Source: Alphaproteobacteria bacterium LSUCC0684 (lineage in GTDB: Bacteria > Pseudomonadota > Alphaproteobacteria > Puniceispirillales > UBA1172). From it: a stretch of DNA of 64,000 nt. Each line of letters starts with the position of its first letter. Position 1 is the first letter of the stretch. The position numbers and the translations under genes are program-made. Positions 9,300 to 19,407 of this stretch are shown here, piece after piece. The notes beneath the pieces are model-generated. The model saw nothing but the letters and a program-made list of their open reading frames with translations, had not been told where the DNA came from and made no database searches. The DNA is taken from positions 372,001 to 436,000 of the forward strand of contig CP166130.1 of assembly GCA_041228335.1 (NCBI GenBank). The letters run 5' to 3'.

Positions 9300-9830
9300 A
9301 TGTCCGATACCGCCGAGAATAAAGGCCGCCGCGACTTTATTGTTGTTGCTACAAACACAATGATGGCCGTTGGGGCTGCTGCTGTTGCTTATCCATTGAT
9401 CAATCAGATGAATCCGGCCGCCGATACCCTGGCGCTGGCCTCGATTGAAGTAGACATCTCCGGCATTGCCGTGGGTCAGGCTATCACCGTGAAGTGGCGT
9501 GGCAAGCCTGTCTTTATCCGGCGTCGGACTGATGAGGAAATCACCAAGGCGGCCCAGGTTGATCTCAATGACCTCCGTGACCCTGAAGCTGATACTGATC
9601 GGGTTCAGAAAACTGAACTGCTGGTTATTGAGGGTATCTGCACGCATCTTGGTTGTGTGCCACTTGGCCAGAAAATTGGTGAGGTCAAAGGTGATTACAA
9701 CGGCTGGTTCTGCCCATGTCATGGCTCACATTACGATACTTCTGGCCGCATTCGTAAGGGGCCGGCCCCTGCTAACCTTGAAGTGCCGCCCTACAGCTTT
9801 GTGTCCGACAACGTAATCAAGATTGGTTGA
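9300..9830 (+). CDS. petA: Ubiquinol-cytochrome c reductase, Rieske iron-sulfur subunit
   Basis: A 176-residue Rieske protein with an N-terminal Tat-like signal anchor ([11 protein letters not shown], then a hydrophobic helix to about residue 38). Both [2Fe-2S] ligand boxes are present: CTHLGC at 114-119 and CPCHGSH at 138-144. It is the first gene of petABC and has a strong ribosome site (AAGGGGG at 9290-9296). The mobile head shuttles electrons from ubiquinol at the Qo site to cytochrome c1. Confidence 0.97.
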   Translation: MSDTAENKGRRDFIVVATNTMMAVGAAAVAYPLINQMNPAADTLALASIEVDISGIAVGQAITVKWRGKPVFIRRRTDEEITKAAQVDLNDLRDPEADTDRVQKTELLVIEGICTHLGCVPLGQKIGEVKGDYNGWFCPCHGSHYDTSGRIRKGPAPANLEVPPYSFVSDNVIKIG

Positions 9831-9844
9831 GGGGAGTAAGACCG

Positions 9845-11104
9845 ATGGAGATGCAGAATTTCAAGAACCCTGTTGTTCGGTGGATTGACCACCGTCTTCC
9901 GGTGTTCAGTTTCATGCACCATGAGATGCATGAATATCCGACGCCCAAGAATCTTAACTATCTTTGGAACCTTGGATCTCTGGCAGGCTTTGCACTGGTC
10001 ATCATGATCATTACCGGGATCATCCTGGCCATGCACTACACGCCCCATGTCGATCATGCCTTTGCATCTGTTGAACGCATCATGCGTGACGTAAACCATG
10101 GCTGGATGATCCGATATATCCATATGAACGGGGCCAGTTTCTTTTTTATTGTTGTCTATATACATATTTTCCGTGGTCTATATTACGGTTCCTACAAAGC
10201 TCCACGGGAACTGCTATGGATGCTTGGTGTTGTCATTCTTCTTTTGATGATGGCAACAGCTTTCATGGGATATGTGCTGCCATGGGGGCAGATGAGCTTC
10301 TGGGGTGCAACCGTTATTACTAACCTGTTTTCAGCGATACCTGTCATTGGTGAAAACATTGTTGTCTGGCTTTGGGGCGGGTTTTCCGTTGATAATCCAA
10401 CGCTTTCACGTTTCTTTGCCCTGCATTACCTGATGCCATTTCTTATTGTTGGGGTGGTGATACTTCATATTGTTGCCCTGCACCGGTTCGGTTCCAATAA
10501 CCCCCTTGGGATTGACGTTAACGGCAAGCAGGACACCATACCTTTCCATCCATATTACACATCGAAGGATCTGTTCGGTGCAGTAGTATTTCTGACAATT
10601 TTTGCGTCAGCGGTTTTCTTCTACCCGAATTTCCTGGGGCATCCGGATAACTACATTCCGGCCAACCCGCTTCAGACACCTGCACATATTGTTCCGGAAT
10701 GGTACTTCCTGCCTTTCTATGCGATCCTTCGGGCTATTCCTGACAAGCTTGGTGGTGTTCTTTTCATGTTCGGTGCTATCGCCGTACTGTTCGTCCTGCC
10801 TTGGCTTGACAAATCACCAGTGCGGAGTGGGCGGTTCCGTCCTGTCTTCAAGGTCTTTTTCTGGCTGTTGCTTCTGGATTGTATTCTTCTCGGTTATCTT
10901 GGGGCTAAGCCGGCGGAGGGGATTTACGTGATTCTTTCCCGGTTGGCGACAGGTTGGTATTTCTTCCACTTTCTGATTGTCCTGCCCGTTCTTTCCCTTG
11001 TTGAAAGAACACGCCCCTTGCCGCAATCAATTTCATCGCCTGTGTTTGGTGGCGGAGCGATGAGTGGTGCCAGCGCTGCTGTGAAGGAGAAGCCCAATGC
11101 GTAA
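9845..11104 (+). CDS. petB: Cytochrome b subunit of the bc1 complex
   Basis: A 419-residue eight-helix cytochrome b carrying haems bL and bH and both quinone sites. The Qo motif [13 protein letters not shown] and the conserved [14 protein letters not shown] segment are present. ATG 9845 is preferred over the upstream TTG because GGGGAG at 9831-9836 sits 8 bp before it. The single long chain, not split as in b6f, shows a true bc1 complex. It lies 14 bp after petA and overlaps petC by 8 bp, so the three are one transcription unit. Confidence 0.97.
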   Translation: MEMQNFKNPVVRWIDHRLPVFSFMHHEMHEYPTPKNLNYLWNLGSLAGFALVIMIITGIILAMHYTPHVDHAFASVERIMRDVNHGWMIRYIHMNGASFFFIVVYIHIFRGLYYGSYKAPRELLWMLGVVILLLMMATAFMGYVLPWGQMSFWGATVITNLFSAIPVIGENIVVWLWGGFSVDNPTLSRFFALHYLMPFLIVGVVILHIVALHRFGSNNPLGIDVNGKQDTIPFHPYYTSKDLFGAVVFLTIFASAVFFYPNFLGHPDNYIPANPLQTPAHIVPEWYFLPFYAILRAIPDKLGGVLFMFGAIAVLFVLPWLDKSPVRSGRFRPVFKVFFWLLLLDCILLGYLGAKPAEGIYVILSRLATGWYFFHFLIVLPVLSLVERTRPLPQSISSPVFGGGAMSGASAAVKEKPNA

Positions 11105-11873
11105 ATTCAAGATACTGGCACTCGGCCTTGCTCTGGTAGCAGGTGTACTTGCAGGTGCGCAAAATGCAGCAGCAGCAGGCGCAGGCGGGACAATAACCGA
11201 GCGTGATTGGACGTTCAGTGGTCCCTTTGGGTATTTTGACCAGGCGTCACTTCAGCGTGGGTTTCAGGTCTATCGTGAAGTCTGTTCCGGATGCCATGGT
11301 CTTGATTACATCGCGTTCCGGAACTTTGCCGATCTCGGGTATAACGATGATGAAATAAAGGCTATTGCCGCCGAGTTTGAAGTTGTCGATGGACCAAATG
11401 AAGAAGGGGAAATGTTCAACCGTGCCGCTATTCCTGCGGACCGTTATCCTAATCCCTACCCGAATGAAAACGCAGCTAGAGTAGCTAATGGCGGTGCCTA
11501 TCCCCCCGATCTCTCCTTGATGATCAAGGCAAGGCCCAACGGGGCGAATTACCTCTACAGCCTTTTGACCGGCTATAGTGAGGCACCCGAAGGGGTGGCT
11601 GTCCCGGAAGGCATGCACTACAATTCGGCCTATAGCGGGCATATGATTGCCATGCCGCAGCCTCTATATGGTGATGATGTCACGTTGGCAGATGGAAGCA
11701 ATGCTTCTGTCGAAGCTCTGGCGGCGGATGTTGTAACATTCCTTGCCTGGACGGCGGAACCGGAAATGGAAGCGAGAAAGCGGACAGGTATTGCCGCTAT
11801 GGTCTTCCTTGTGGTGATGTGCTTTGTCTCCTATGGGTCCATGCGCTATGTCTGGTCGGACGTAAAGAAATAA
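11097..11873 (+). CDS. petC: Cytochrome c1
   Basis: A 258-residue c1 with an N-terminal signal peptide (cleavage probable after AAAAG near residue 28). The covalent haem site is CSGCH at 63-67, the axial Met lies in HMIAMPQPL near residue 186, and a C-terminal membrane anchor spans about 234-252. It accepts electrons from the Rieske head and passes them to a soluble or membrane c-type cytochrome. It closes the petABC operon and is followed 17 bp later by a strong terminator. Confidence 0.97.
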   Translation: MRKFKILALGLALVAGVLAGAQNAAAAGAGGTITERDWTFSGPFGYFDQASLQRGFQVYREVCSGCHGLDYIAFRNFADLGYNDDEIKAIAAEFEVVDGPNEEGEMFNRAAIPADRYPNPYPNENAARVANGGAYPPDLSLMIKARPNGANYLYSLLTGYSEAPEGVAVPEGMHYNSAYSGHMIAMPQPLYGDDVTLADGSNASVEALAADVVTFLAWTAEPEMEARKRTGIAAMVFLVVMCFVSYGSMRYVWSDVKK

Positions 11874-11890
11874 GCCGTATTTGTTCAGGA

Positions 11891-11923
11891 AAAAAAAGCC
11901 CGGCCGAATGGCCGGGTTTTTTT
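11891..11923 (+). terminator. Intrinsic terminator of petABC
   Basis: A 7-bp all-GC stem (CCCGGCC / GGCCGGG, 11899-11905 with 11910-11916) with a GAAT loop is flanked by A7 before and T7 after. It can therefore terminate in both directions. It lies 17 bp after the petC stop. Confidence 0.92.
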
Positions 11924-11986
11924 ATCGTCAGGATGTTTTTTCTATGACAAGATGTCTGCATCAGGCCACTCAAGGGGGATGGGGTG

Positions 11987-12205
11987 ATGCAGAAACTGAC
12001 CTGCGATGAATGCGGTGTGCAATTCAACTGCGGGTCTACGCCCGCTGGCTCATGCTGGTGCATGAATTTGCCAAATATGCGAGGTAGTTTTGATCTGGCG
12101 GGGAAATGTGTCTGCCCGAGTTGCCTGACCGAAGGCAAGGCGAAAGCCATCACCAAAATGCGGCGTGAGCGCAAGGCCGTACGCCAGAGCAATGCCATTC
12201 GCTAG
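11987..12205 (+). CDS. Small cysteine-rich CWC-family protein
   Basis: A 72-residue protein with six cysteines arranged as CDEC, C, CWC and CPSC, so eight Cys positions fall in four clusters typical of the small CWC (cysteine-rich) family, presumably a zinc-binding fold. The C terminus is strongly basic (KMRRERKAVR), suggesting nucleic-acid contact, which is inference. ATG 11987 follows a G-rich ribosome site; an overlapping GTG lies one codon upstream. It lies alone between the petC terminator and the convergent ychF gene. Confidence 0.7.
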   Translation: MQKLTCDECGVQFNCGSTPAGSCWCMNLPNMRGSFDLAGKCVCPSCLTEGKAKAITKMRRERKAVRQSNAIR

Positions 12206-12217
12206 AATAATGATGTG

Positions 12218-13318
12218 CTAGACGTTAAACCTGAAATGGAATACGTCTCCATCCACAACTTTGTAATCGGCACCTTCTATGCGAAGCTTGCCAGCTTCTT
12301 TAGCCCCGCTTTCTCCATTGCAGGTGATATAGTCTTGATAGGAAATAGTTTCTGCCCGGATGAAGCCGCGCTCGAAATCTGTATGAATAACCCCGGCAGC
12401 CTTAGGGGCTGTTGCACCATTTGACACGGTCCAGGCTCGAGCCTCCTTGGGGCCAACAGTGAAGAAGGTGACGAGATCAAGAAGTTGATATCCTGCCCGT
12501 ATCATTCGGGCAAGGCCTGCTTCTTCAAGGCCGAGATCTGCAAGAAACTCGGTTTTCTCTTCCGCATCAAGAGAGATGATTTCGCTTTCGATCGCCGCTG
12601 AAACAATAACAAGTACCGAATTTTCAGCAGTAGCCTTTTCCTGTACGCGCTCGGTTAGAGCATTTCCGTTTGCGGCCGAAGCTTCATCGACATTGCAGAC
12701 ATAAAGGACAGGCTTGGATGTCAGCAACTGCAATGAGGGCAGGATGCGGGCTTCTTCTTCGGTCAACCCCGGGACCGCGCGTGCAGGATGCCCATCTGAT
12801 AAACCCTTGTAGAGCTTTTCCATCAAGGCCAGCATGGCTTTGGCTTCCTTGTCCTGTCCTCGAGCTTTCTTGACGAGATTCGCCATTCTTTTTTCAAGCG
12901 AATCAAGGTCTGCAAGCATGAGTTCCGTATCAACTGTATCCGCGTCGCGCACTGGATCAACGGACCCATCGACATGTGTGATGTTCTCATCATTGAAACA
13001 GCGCAGGACATGAGCGATAGCGTCAACTTCTCGGATGTTGCCAAGAAACTGGTTGCCCAGTCCTTCACCTTTTGACGCTCCACGCACCAACCCGGCTATA
13101 TCCACAAACTCTAATTGCGTTGGCAGGATCTGTGCTGATTTGGCAATCGCTGCAAGTTTTTCAAGCCGGTCATCAGGGACGGCAACGCGTCCGGTATTCG
13201 GTTCAATCGTGCAGAATGGATAGTTGGCGGCGTCCGCCGCCGCACTTTCCGTCAGCGCATTGAAAAGGGTGGATTTGCCGACATTGGGCAGGCCTACAAT
13301 ACCACATTTAAACCCCAT
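12218..13318 (-). CDS. ychF: Ribosome-binding ATPase YchF (Obg family)
   Basis: A 366-residue YchF/OLA1 protein. The P-loop GLPNVGKST is at residues 8-16, the G3 segment is [17 protein letters not shown], and the C-terminal TGS domain contains the usual [21 protein letters not shown] and ends [11 protein letters not shown]. Family members prefer ATP and associate with ribosomes. ATG 13318 is chosen over 13327 because AAGGGA lies 9 bp before it and none fits the earlier one. The start overlaps the end of pth by 11 bp, a very common pth-ychF arrangement. Confidence 0.95.
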   Translation of the reverse strand: MGFKCGIVGLPNVGKSTLFNALTESAAADAANYPFCTIEPNTGRVAVPDDRLEKLAAIAKSAQILPTQLEFVDIAGLVRGASKGEGLGNQFLGNIREVDAIAHVLRCFNDENITHVDGSVDPVRDADTVDTELMLADLDSLEKRMANLVKKARGQDKEAKAMLALMEKLYKGLSDGHPARAVPGLTEEEARILPSLQLLTSKPVLYVCNVDEASAANGNALTERVQEKATAENSVLVIVSAAIESEIISLDAEEKTEFLADLGLEEAGLARMIRAGYQLLDLVTFFTVGPKEARAWTVSNGATAPKAAGVIHTDFERGFIRAETISYQDYITCNGESGAKEAGKLRIEGADYKVVDGDVFHFRFNV

Positions 13319-13943
13319 CGGTTTCATCCCTTTCCGTTACTGTTTCAGATATAGATTTAGGCGCCGGGCAAAGACGAGCTACCGTAGTGGCAAAGGCGTT
13401 GGAATCCTCTCCAAGCAACAGTGAAAGTTCAGCGGCCATGGTGCGAAGAAGAGGATGAACCCAGGTTTCCTGCTCGTCTTTGGTGAAGTCCGACAACACA
13501 TGGTTATCAACCATCTTGTTCGATGGACTGGCAAAAGGTGATCGCCCAACACCGATCCTTAGGCGGGTATAATTCTGGCCGATATGACGATCAATATCTC
13601 GCAGGCCATTATGGCCACCATGTCCACCCCCCGTCTTTATTCTGATTTTACCTGGTGCGAGATCAATATCGTCATGGACAACGATGAGATCATCGGTTGG
13701 TGTCTTGGTGAAATCCAGATGCTGTTTTATTGGCAGACCAGATTTGTTCATGAAGCTCAGGGGCTTGATCAGCATCAATCGGTTATGCTCAACCCGCCCA
13801 TCGCTGATATCGGCATTGAATTTCCGTCGCCATGGTGAAAAAGTATAGAGTTGATGCACCGCATCAAGCAACATGAACCCGATATTGTGTCGGTGACCTT
13901 TGTAGGTTGTGCCAGGGTTGCCCAGACCAGCAAGGACGATCAT
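13308..13943 (-). CDS. pth: Peptidyl-tRNA hydrolase
   Basis: A 211-residue Pth. It releases peptides from prematurely dropped peptidyl-tRNA. Core motifs are [20 protein letters not shown] with the catalytic His, [10 protein letters not shown], the HDDIDLAPG segment with the conserved Asp, and [12 protein letters not shown]. The tail after about residue 190 is longer than in E. coli Pth and of low conservation. It lies 34 bp after rplY and overlaps ychF, forming rplY-pth-ychF, a common bacterial operon. Confidence 0.96.
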   Translation of the reverse strand: MIVLAGLGNPGTTYKGHRHNIGFMLLDAVHQLYTFSPWRRKFNADISDGRVEHNRLMLIKPLSFMNKSGLPIKQHLDFTKTPTDDLIVVHDDIDLAPGKIRIKTGGGHGGHNGLRDIDRHIGQNYTRLRIGVGRSPFASPSNKMVDNHVLSDFTKDEQETWVHPLLRTMAAELSLLLGEDSNAFATTVARLCPAPKSISETVTERDETDGV

Positions 13944-13977
13944 TCAATCTCTCCGCTGGTCTGGCCGACAAGGCAGA

Positions 13978-14625
13978 TCAGTCATCCGCACTTGCGTCGT
14001 CTTCACTCTCATCCACTGCAGGACCTTCGTCTTCAGCGGTTTCGCTTTCGGCCGAGGAAACGGTCGGAGCAGCAATAGTGGCAATGGTGAAATCACGGTC
14101 TGTGATGGTCGGTTCCACGCCTTCAGGCAGAGATACTGCACTGATATGGATGGAATCTCCAACAACCGTTCCTTCAAGATCGACTTCCAGATTTTCTGGA
14201 ATACTCATGGCCGGGCAGTTGATTTCAACTTCATACCGGACAACGTTCAGCACACCGCCAGATTTGAGGCCTGGTGACTTTTCTTCATTAAGGAACACTA
14301 CCGGCACGGAAACGGCAATGGTAGCTCCCTTGGCAATGCGGAGAAAATCCACATGCATGGGAACATCCGTTACAGGATGGAACTGAATGTCACGGGCCAG
14401 CACGTTGTTTTTCTCGCCATCGACATCGAGGTTGAGAATCTGGCTGAAAATTCCCGGCGTGCTGATCAGTTTGCCAAAAGCATTTGCATCCAGGTTGATG
14501 CTTAGGGGATCTTTACGGTCACCATAGATAACAGCAGGAATGAGTCCTGCCCTGCGTGCCGCACGGGCGGACCCCTTACCTGCCCGGTCGCGCTTGGAGG
14601 CGCTGAGCGTCATTGTATCTGACAT
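13978..14625 (-). CDS. rplY: 50S ribosomal protein L25 (CTC form)
   Basis: A 215-residue two-domain L25/Ctc protein. The 5S rRNA-binding L25 domain is at about residues 8-95 (AGLIPAVIYG, VLARDIQFHPVTDVPMHVDFLR), followed by a C-terminal beta-domain and an acidic tail rich in Glu, Asp and Ser. ATG 14625 is preferred over 14649 because GGAG lies 6 bp before it. It is the first gene of rplY-pth-ychF. An upstream terminator separates it from prs. Confidence 0.95.
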   Translation of the reverse strand: MSDTMTLSASKRDRAGKGSARAARRAGLIPAVIYGDRKDPLSINLDANAFGKLISTPGIFSQILNLDVDGEKNNVLARDIQFHPVTDVPMHVDFLRIAKGATIAVSVPVVFLNEEKSPGLKSGGVLNVVRYEVEINCPAMSIPENLEVDLEGTVVGDSIHISAVSLPEGVEPTITDRDFTIATIAAPTVSSAESETAEDEGPAVDESEDDASADD

Positions 14626-14710
14626 GATTTTCTCCATCAAATGGGCCATGCCTCCAGGGGTGCATGGCTGGGTATGCCCCTATCTACTGGTTTGGGCCTT
14701 AAAAGAAAAG

Positions 14711-14738
14711 CAAAAAAACCAACTTCATACTGGTTTTG
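14711..14738 (-). terminator. Intrinsic terminator of prs
   Basis: Read on the minus strand, AAAACCA at 14737-14731 pairs with TGGTTTT at 14721-14715 across a 9-nt loop and runs into a T tract (A7 on the plus strand, 14712-14718). It starts 1 bp after the prs stop codon. Confidence 0.75.
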
Positions 14739-15671
14739 CTAGTTGAATAGCGAAGAAACAGAACGCTCTTCGTTAATCCGGAGGATAGCCTCACCCAATA
14801 AAGGGGCAACCGTCAGCTGGCGAATGTTTTTGGCGACTCGCATCGCTTCGGTCGCAAGAATGCTGTCGGTTGTCACCAGAGACGAAAGCGGTGAAGACGC
14901 AACCCGTGAAACTGCACCGCCGGAAAGCACCCCATGGGTCACATAGGCATCGACAGAGATTGCACCTTTATCAATGAGCGCCTGGGCTGCATTGCAGAGA
15001 GTTCCACCTGAATCCACGATATCGTCAACCATGATGCATCGGCGATCTTCAACATCACCGATGATATTCATGACTTCAGAAACACCAGCACGTTCACGAC
15101 GCTTGTCAATAATTGCGAGTTCGGCATCCAGCCTCTTGGCAATGGCGCGGGCGCGCACAACCCCGCCGACATCAGGTGAAACTACGACAAGCCGGTCGTT
15201 GGGGTAATTCGTCTTGATATCATCAGTCAATACAGGGGCGGCAAACAGATTGTCGGTGGGAATGTCGAAGAACCCCTGAATCTGGTCCGCATGAAGATCC
15301 ATCGTCAGCACACGGTCAGCACCGGCTGAAGTAATCAGGTTGGCCACCAGCTTGGCGGAGATTGGTGTCCGTGGACCTGATTTCCTATCCTGCCGGGCGT
15401 AGCCATAATACGGTATTACAGCGGTGATGCGGCGAGCTGAACCGCGACGGAGAGCGTCCAGCGTTACAAGCAATTCCATCAAATTGTCGTTGGCTGGATA
15501 CGAGGTCGATTGAACAACAAAGACGTCCTCACCACGGACATTTTCCTGAATTTCGGCAAACACCTCCATATCCGCAAAACGACGGATATCGGCTTTCGTC
15601 AGTGGTTTGTCCAGATAAGCGGCAATGGCTTCAGCAAGCGGGCGATTGGAATTACAGGCCAAAATCTTCAT
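14739..15671 (-). CDS. prs: Ribose-phosphate pyrophosphokinase
   Basis: A 310-residue PRPP synthase, making PRPP from ribose 5-phosphate and ATP for nucleotide, His and Trp synthesis. Typical blocks are [14 protein letters not shown], the catalytic flexible-loop KRRERAG, and the PRPP-binding loop [15 protein letters not shown]. Length is normal. It is a single-gene unit with its own terminator. A 177-bp gap to pgeF upstream holds its promoter, with no other feature seen. Confidence 0.97.
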   Translation of the reverse strand: MKILACNSNRPLAEAIAAYLDKPLTKADIRRFADMEVFAEIQENVRGEDVFVVQSTSYPANDNLMELLVTLDALRRGSARRITAVIPYYGYARQDRKSGPRTPISAKLVANLITSAGADRVLTMDLHADQIQGFFDIPTDNLFAAPVLTDDIKTNYPNDRLVVVSPDVGGVVRARAIAKRLDAELAIIDKRRERAGVSEVMNIIGDVEDRRCIMVDDIVDSGGTLCNAAQALIDKGAISVDAYVTHGVLSGGAVSRVASSPLSSLVTTDSILATEAMRVAKNIRQLTVAPLLGEAILRINEERSVSSLFN

Positions 15672-15848
15672 CAGATCTGTATCCGCATTAAAAAATTAAA
15701 ATTCTTGATAGCAATATGGCACCGTCTCGGCAAGGACTAGGTTGCAGTTTTGTTACATCAAAATACATGATGCGACTAGTCCAAGCAGAAAGAGGCCTAA
15801 AAAAATATAGAGATGAGGCATATCATTAACCTTTATATGGGGTTAGCC

Positions 15849-16625
15849 TTAATCGAGGCGAATCATTGTCATCAGTCGTCCGGTGTCAGGTAATTTCTGG
15901 TGTGTGGCCCGGCGATGGCTGAAAAACTTATGATCACTGTAAGTATCTTCATTGATTGCTGCTGATTCGACCCCGAGGCGGTTCAACTTTCCCATCACAT
16001 ATCCAGGCAGATTAAAACGAAATCGGGATGCCTCAGAATCAGCCTCAAAAAAGGCTTCAGCCCAGGATGTTGCTTCCATGACCTCTTCCCGCAGATCCGT
16101 GCCAACCTGATAGGATGGCTGCTGGATGGCCGGGCCGATAGCAGCGCGGATCTGTGCGGCTTCTGCCCCAAGGCTTAGAAGAGCTTTGATTGTTTCCTCA
16201 ACAATGCCATCGACCGCTCCTCGCCAACCAGCATGGGCGGCACCAATAACACCATTTTTTGCATCAGCAAAAACGATGGGCACGCAATCCGCAGTCAGAA
16301 TTATCAGTGTCAGACCTTTGCTGGAGGTCACCAGCGCATCACCATCTCGCCGTTGATCATCTCCGGGGCAGGCGGTTAGAGCGATGGACGAATGGATCTG
16401 GTAAAGTCCCATCAACGTATCATCACTGCCGCCAATGGCGTTGGCGGCGCGGGACCGGTTTGCTGCAACATGGGTGGCATCATCCTTTGAGCCCAGACCA
16501 CCATTAAGGCTCTCATAAACGCCTGTACTTACCCCGCCATGACGGGTGAAGAACCCATGCCGTATGCCAGGAAGATCGACAAGCGGGTGGGTGAGATAAG
16601 GCGGGAATTGATCGTTCATTACCAT
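15849..16625 (-). CDS. pgeF: Peptidoglycan editing factor PgeF (YfiH/DUF152)
   Basis: A 258-residue protein of the multicopper-polyphenol-oxidase-like YfiH family. The conserved metal and catalytic residues are visible in QIHSS, ADCVPIVFAD and GAAHAGWRGAVDGI. In E. coli, PgeF removes wrongly incorporated amino acids from peptidoglycan precursors; older annotation is laccase-like oxidase. An ATG two codons inside (16619) is an alternative start. It follows the MidA-like gene by 15 bp and lgt before that, so it may be part of one envelope-related operon. Confidence 0.9.
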   Translation of the reverse strand: MVMNDQFPPYLTHPLVDLPGIRHGFFTRHGGVSTGVYESLNGGLGSKDDATHVAANRSRAANAIGGSDDTLMGLYQIHSSIALTACPGDDQRRDGDALVTSSKGLTLIILTADCVPIVFADAKNGVIGAAHAGWRGAVDGIVEETIKALLSLGAEAAQIRAAIGPAIQQPSYQVGTDLREEVMEATSWAEAFFEADSEASRFRFNLPGYVMGKLNRLGVESAAINEDTYSDHKFFSHRRATHQKLPDTGRLMTMIRLD

Positions 16626-16640
16626 ACATTGCCACAGAAC

Positions 16641-17723
16641 TCAGAATCCGGCTACCGGCGATGTGATTTCAGCCGGCAGAATGGCCATAACCTTGAAAAC
16701 TCTGCCCATCTGGGCCGGACTTGTCAGCCGGTCAACGGCAGCGGCAATCTGTCGACGTATGGCAGGGGGCTGACCTAGGCCAAGCTGTTCTGCGCGCTGA
16801 AACAACCCGAGCTCTTTGAGAAAACTTCCCTGGTCAACTGGTCCAAGAACATGAGCGCCAACACCAAGGGCAGAGGTGCGGATTGCTGCAAAATCAACCC
16901 ATGCAGAAAGATCGGTAATACCCGGCTTGCTCAGAACATCGACAGGCCGGTGGCTTCGGACTGCCTGAAGGCTGTCGCCGAAAGGCGATTCCTTACCATA
17001 ATCGATGATGAGCATAGCCCCTCCGTGCTGGGTGATGTGACCTGCAAGTCTCTCGGTTATCTTCACGGCATCAGGGCAGATTTCAGCAATTGTCCCGGGC
17101 TGTTGTAATGGCAGATCAAGAGTGGCCGGGATTTCATTTTCCGTGAAGGCAAGTTGATCTTCAAAAAGAAATATTTGACGCTCGTGCCAGCGGGTTCTAC
17201 GGCTGATATACTGGCGGATGGGCAGGGCATCGAAAAATTCGTTAGCAACCAGCAATAGGGGATGAGCTGGTAATTGGGCTATATCCCCTTTCCAGGAAGG
17301 TGTCGCATTGCCGACTTTACCAAGTTTTTTCTGTTGAGCTACTTTCAGCGCCGGGTTGATTTCAATCATTTGAACCGGCCAAGTCAGCCCCTCGGCAACC
17401 ACGGCAAGACTGCGAAGGATATCGGCCATCAAGGTGCCTCGCCCCGGGCCGAGTTCCATAAGAAAGGCGCCTTTGTCGCTGCTTTCGGGTAAGATGCGCT
17501 GATTGCATGCTTCTTGATAAAGCCAGAGACCGATAAGCTCCCCAAACATCTGTGAGATTTCCGGTGCGGTGGTGAAATCGCCTTCCTTGCCGATGGGGAT
17601 AGAGGAGCGGTAATACCCATGTTCGGGATGAGCAAGTACAAGAGCCATGAAACGGTCGACCCCTATGGGGCCTTCCTTTTTAATCAATTGACGGAGAACT
17701 TCCTCAAGTGGTGTTCCGGTCAT
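16641..17723 (-). CDS. SAM-dependent methyltransferase, MidA/NDUFAF7 family
   Basis: A 360-residue DUF185 protein. The N-terminal block MALVLAHPEHGYYRS, the SAM-binding LMELGPGRGTLMADILR and the downstream LLVANEFFDALPIRQY are diagnostic. The mitochondrial homologue NDUFAF7 dimethylates an Arg of a complex I subunit during assembly. A matching bacterial role on NuoD is likely but not shown here. Its start overlaps the lgt stop by 4 bp, an order (lgt-midA-pgeF) seen in many alphaproteobacteria. Confidence 0.9.
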   Translation of the reverse strand: MTGTPLEEVLRQLIKKEGPIGVDRFMALVLAHPEHGYYRSSIPIGKEGDFTTAPEISQMFGELIGLWLYQEACNQRILPESSDKGAFLMELGPGRGTLMADILRSLAVVAEGLTWPVQMIEINPALKVAQQKKLGKVGNATPSWKGDIAQLPAHPLLLVANEFFDALPIRQYISRRTRWHERQIFLFEDQLAFTENEIPATLDLPLQQPGTIAEICPDAVKITERLAGHITQHGGAMLIIDYGKESPFGDSLQAVRSHRPVDVLSKPGITDLSAWVDFAAIRTSALGVGAHVLGPVDQGSFLKELGLFQRAEQLGLGQPPAIRRQIAAAVDRLTSPAQMGRVFKVMAILPAEITSPVAGF

Positions 17724-18550
17724 GCTTGCTTCCGTCGTGAATAAACAATCATTATCACACCGATGATGACCATTGGCAGACTAAGGACCTGGCCCATGGT
17801 CACAGCATTGATCAAAAACCCGATCTGCTGATCTGGTTCACGGAATAATTCAACGAGGATGCGGGCCAAACCGTAACCTGAAAGAAAAACCCCGATCATC
17901 AATCCCGGGAATTGTCTTGCCCCACGACGGTAGAAAATCTGAAGAATGAAAAATAGTACCAGACCTTCCAGTCCGGCTTCATAGAGCTGACTTGGATGGC
18001 GTGGGGCATCGCCTCCACCAGGAAAGATGATCCCCCATGGCATATCGGTTGGTCTGCCGTAAAGCTCAGCATTGATGAAATTCGCAATCCGACCAAAAAA
18101 GAGCCCTATTGGAGCAGCAAGAGCGATCAGATCGCCAAGTGCCAACGGGTTGATACCATGACGTCTTGCCACTGCAAGGATCGCCAGGCCCATTCCGATC
18201 ATTCCACCGTGAAAAGACATCCCGCCGTGCCAGACCATTAAAATTTCAATCGGTTGGCTCAGGTAGTAATCAAGATTGTAGAACATCACATACCCAAGCC
18301 GGCCACCAAGGATGATGCCAATCACACTGGCATTGATAAGTGCATCAAGCGGGGCATGGCCCACAGAATCATTTTCATTGGCGGTCAATCTTTTTAGGTA
18401 CTGCCAGCCAAGCAAAATTCCGGCCAGATAGGCCAAGGCATACCATCTGACCGCAAGAGGTCCGATCGAAAATAATACAGGATCGATCAACGGAAAGGGG
18501 ATGGCCGCAAAATAAGGTTCAGGGAATTGACTGGGCTGCATCATCAACAT
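17720..18550 (-). CDS. lgt: Prolipoprotein diacylglyceryl transferase
   Basis: A 276-residue inner-membrane enzyme with seven hydrophobic segments. It transfers diacylglycerol from phosphatidylglycerol to the lipobox Cys of prelipoproteins. The essential HGGMSFHGG and the Lgt signature GRIANFINAELYGRPTDMPWG are intact, as is PRHPSQLYEA. Several Met codons cluster at the start (18550, 18544, 18541), so the exact start is uncertain by a few residues. Confidence 0.97.
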   Translation of the reverse strand: MLMMQPSQFPEPYFAAIPFPLIDPVLFSIGPLAVRWYALAYLAGILLGWQYLKRLTANENDSVGHAPLDALINASVIGIILGGRLGYVMFYNLDYYLSQPIEILMVWHGGMSFHGGMIGMGLAILAVARRHGINPLALGDLIALAAPIGLFFGRIANFINAELYGRPTDMPWGIIFPGGGDAPRHPSQLYEAGLEGLVLFFILQIFYRRGARQFPGLMIGVFLSGYGLARILVELFREPDQQIGFLINAVTMGQVLSLPMVIIGVIMIVYSRRKQA

Positions 18551-18883
18551 GGTGGCATGTGCTGGTGGTGAAATATCCCTATATCATACCTCATAAAGTT
18601 TCTGGGTGAACAGTAATCCTGGCAAATTTCACAGAGTGATTCGGCCTTGGATGATGATCTGGGTTGCCTGGATAGACAACCCTCATATTTTAATGGTGAC
18701 CATGCCTCAGGGTTGCTTTTCTAAGGTCCATGATGATGGATTGTGCGAATCGCGATGATACCTTTGCTTTTTTCAGAAAAGACATAAAACCACAAGACTA
18801 TGTGGTCGGGATAAGAGATATTTACTAAATATTGTGTTTACTGCCGCGCCTTTGTGGGAGAATATTGAATAAAGGAGTTCGTC
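18551..18883. other. Intergenic region between divergent lgt and ybjN-like genes
   Basis: This 333-bp gap has no convincing gene. It should hold both promoters. Two small inverted repeats are visible: GGGTTG/CAACCC around 18661-18682, and ACCACA-agacta-TGTGGT at 18789-18806, the latter about 80 bp before the ybjN-like start and possibly an operator. No tRNA or clear small RNA was recognised. Confidence 0.4.
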
Positions 18884-19387
18884 ATGGACGTTCGTATTCC
18901 CCAATCTACACTTCCCCTCGGCAATCCCATCGAGTTGATGGAACAGTTTGTTGATGCAAATGACTGGCGTTTGCATCACGCCAGCCCGGATGAGATTAGC
19001 GTTGAAGTGCCGGGCAAATGGTCTGATTATCACCTGACGTTCACCTGGCAGGATAAACATGATGCACTTCACGTCAGTGCAGGCCTTGATATATTCATCA
19101 TTGACCAGCAGTTGGATCAAGCTCGTGAAGTTATCACGCGGATCAACAGCCAGATCTGGCTTGGCCATTTTGATCTGCTGCCGGATGATGGATCGGTTCT
19201 TTTCCGTTATACACTACCCCTCAGGGGAACGGGTGGTGCAACGCCCGAACAAATCGAAGACCTCATTGATATTTCTCTTGGTGAATGTGAGCGGGCATAT
19301 CCGGCCTTGTTTCAGATCGCCACCGGTGTAGTATCGGCCGAGATGGCGGTGGATACCGCATTCCTTGAAACCGCCGGTACGGCCTGA
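18884..19387 (+). CDS. YbjN domain-containing protein
   Basis: A 167-residue protein of the YbjN family (type III secretion chaperone-like fold). It begins after a strong AAGGAG ribosome site. The N-terminal helix LMEQFVDANDW, the beta-rich middle and the C-terminal helical part IDISLGECERAYPALFQ match the family. E. coli YbjN affects stress and motility phenotypes; the alphaproteobacterial version next to proC is conserved but uncharacterised. Soluble, no Cys, acidic overall. Confidence 0.8.
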   Translation: MDVRIPQSTLPLGNPIELMEQFVDANDWRLHHASPDEISVEVPGKWSDYHLTFTWQDKHDALHVSAGLDIFIIDQQLDQAREVITRINSQIWLGHFDLLPDDGSVLFRYTLPLRGTGGATPEQIEDLIDISLGECERAYPALFQIATGVVSAEMAVDTAFLETAGTA

Positions 19388-19407
19388 ATAAAAGAAACAA
19401 AAAGACC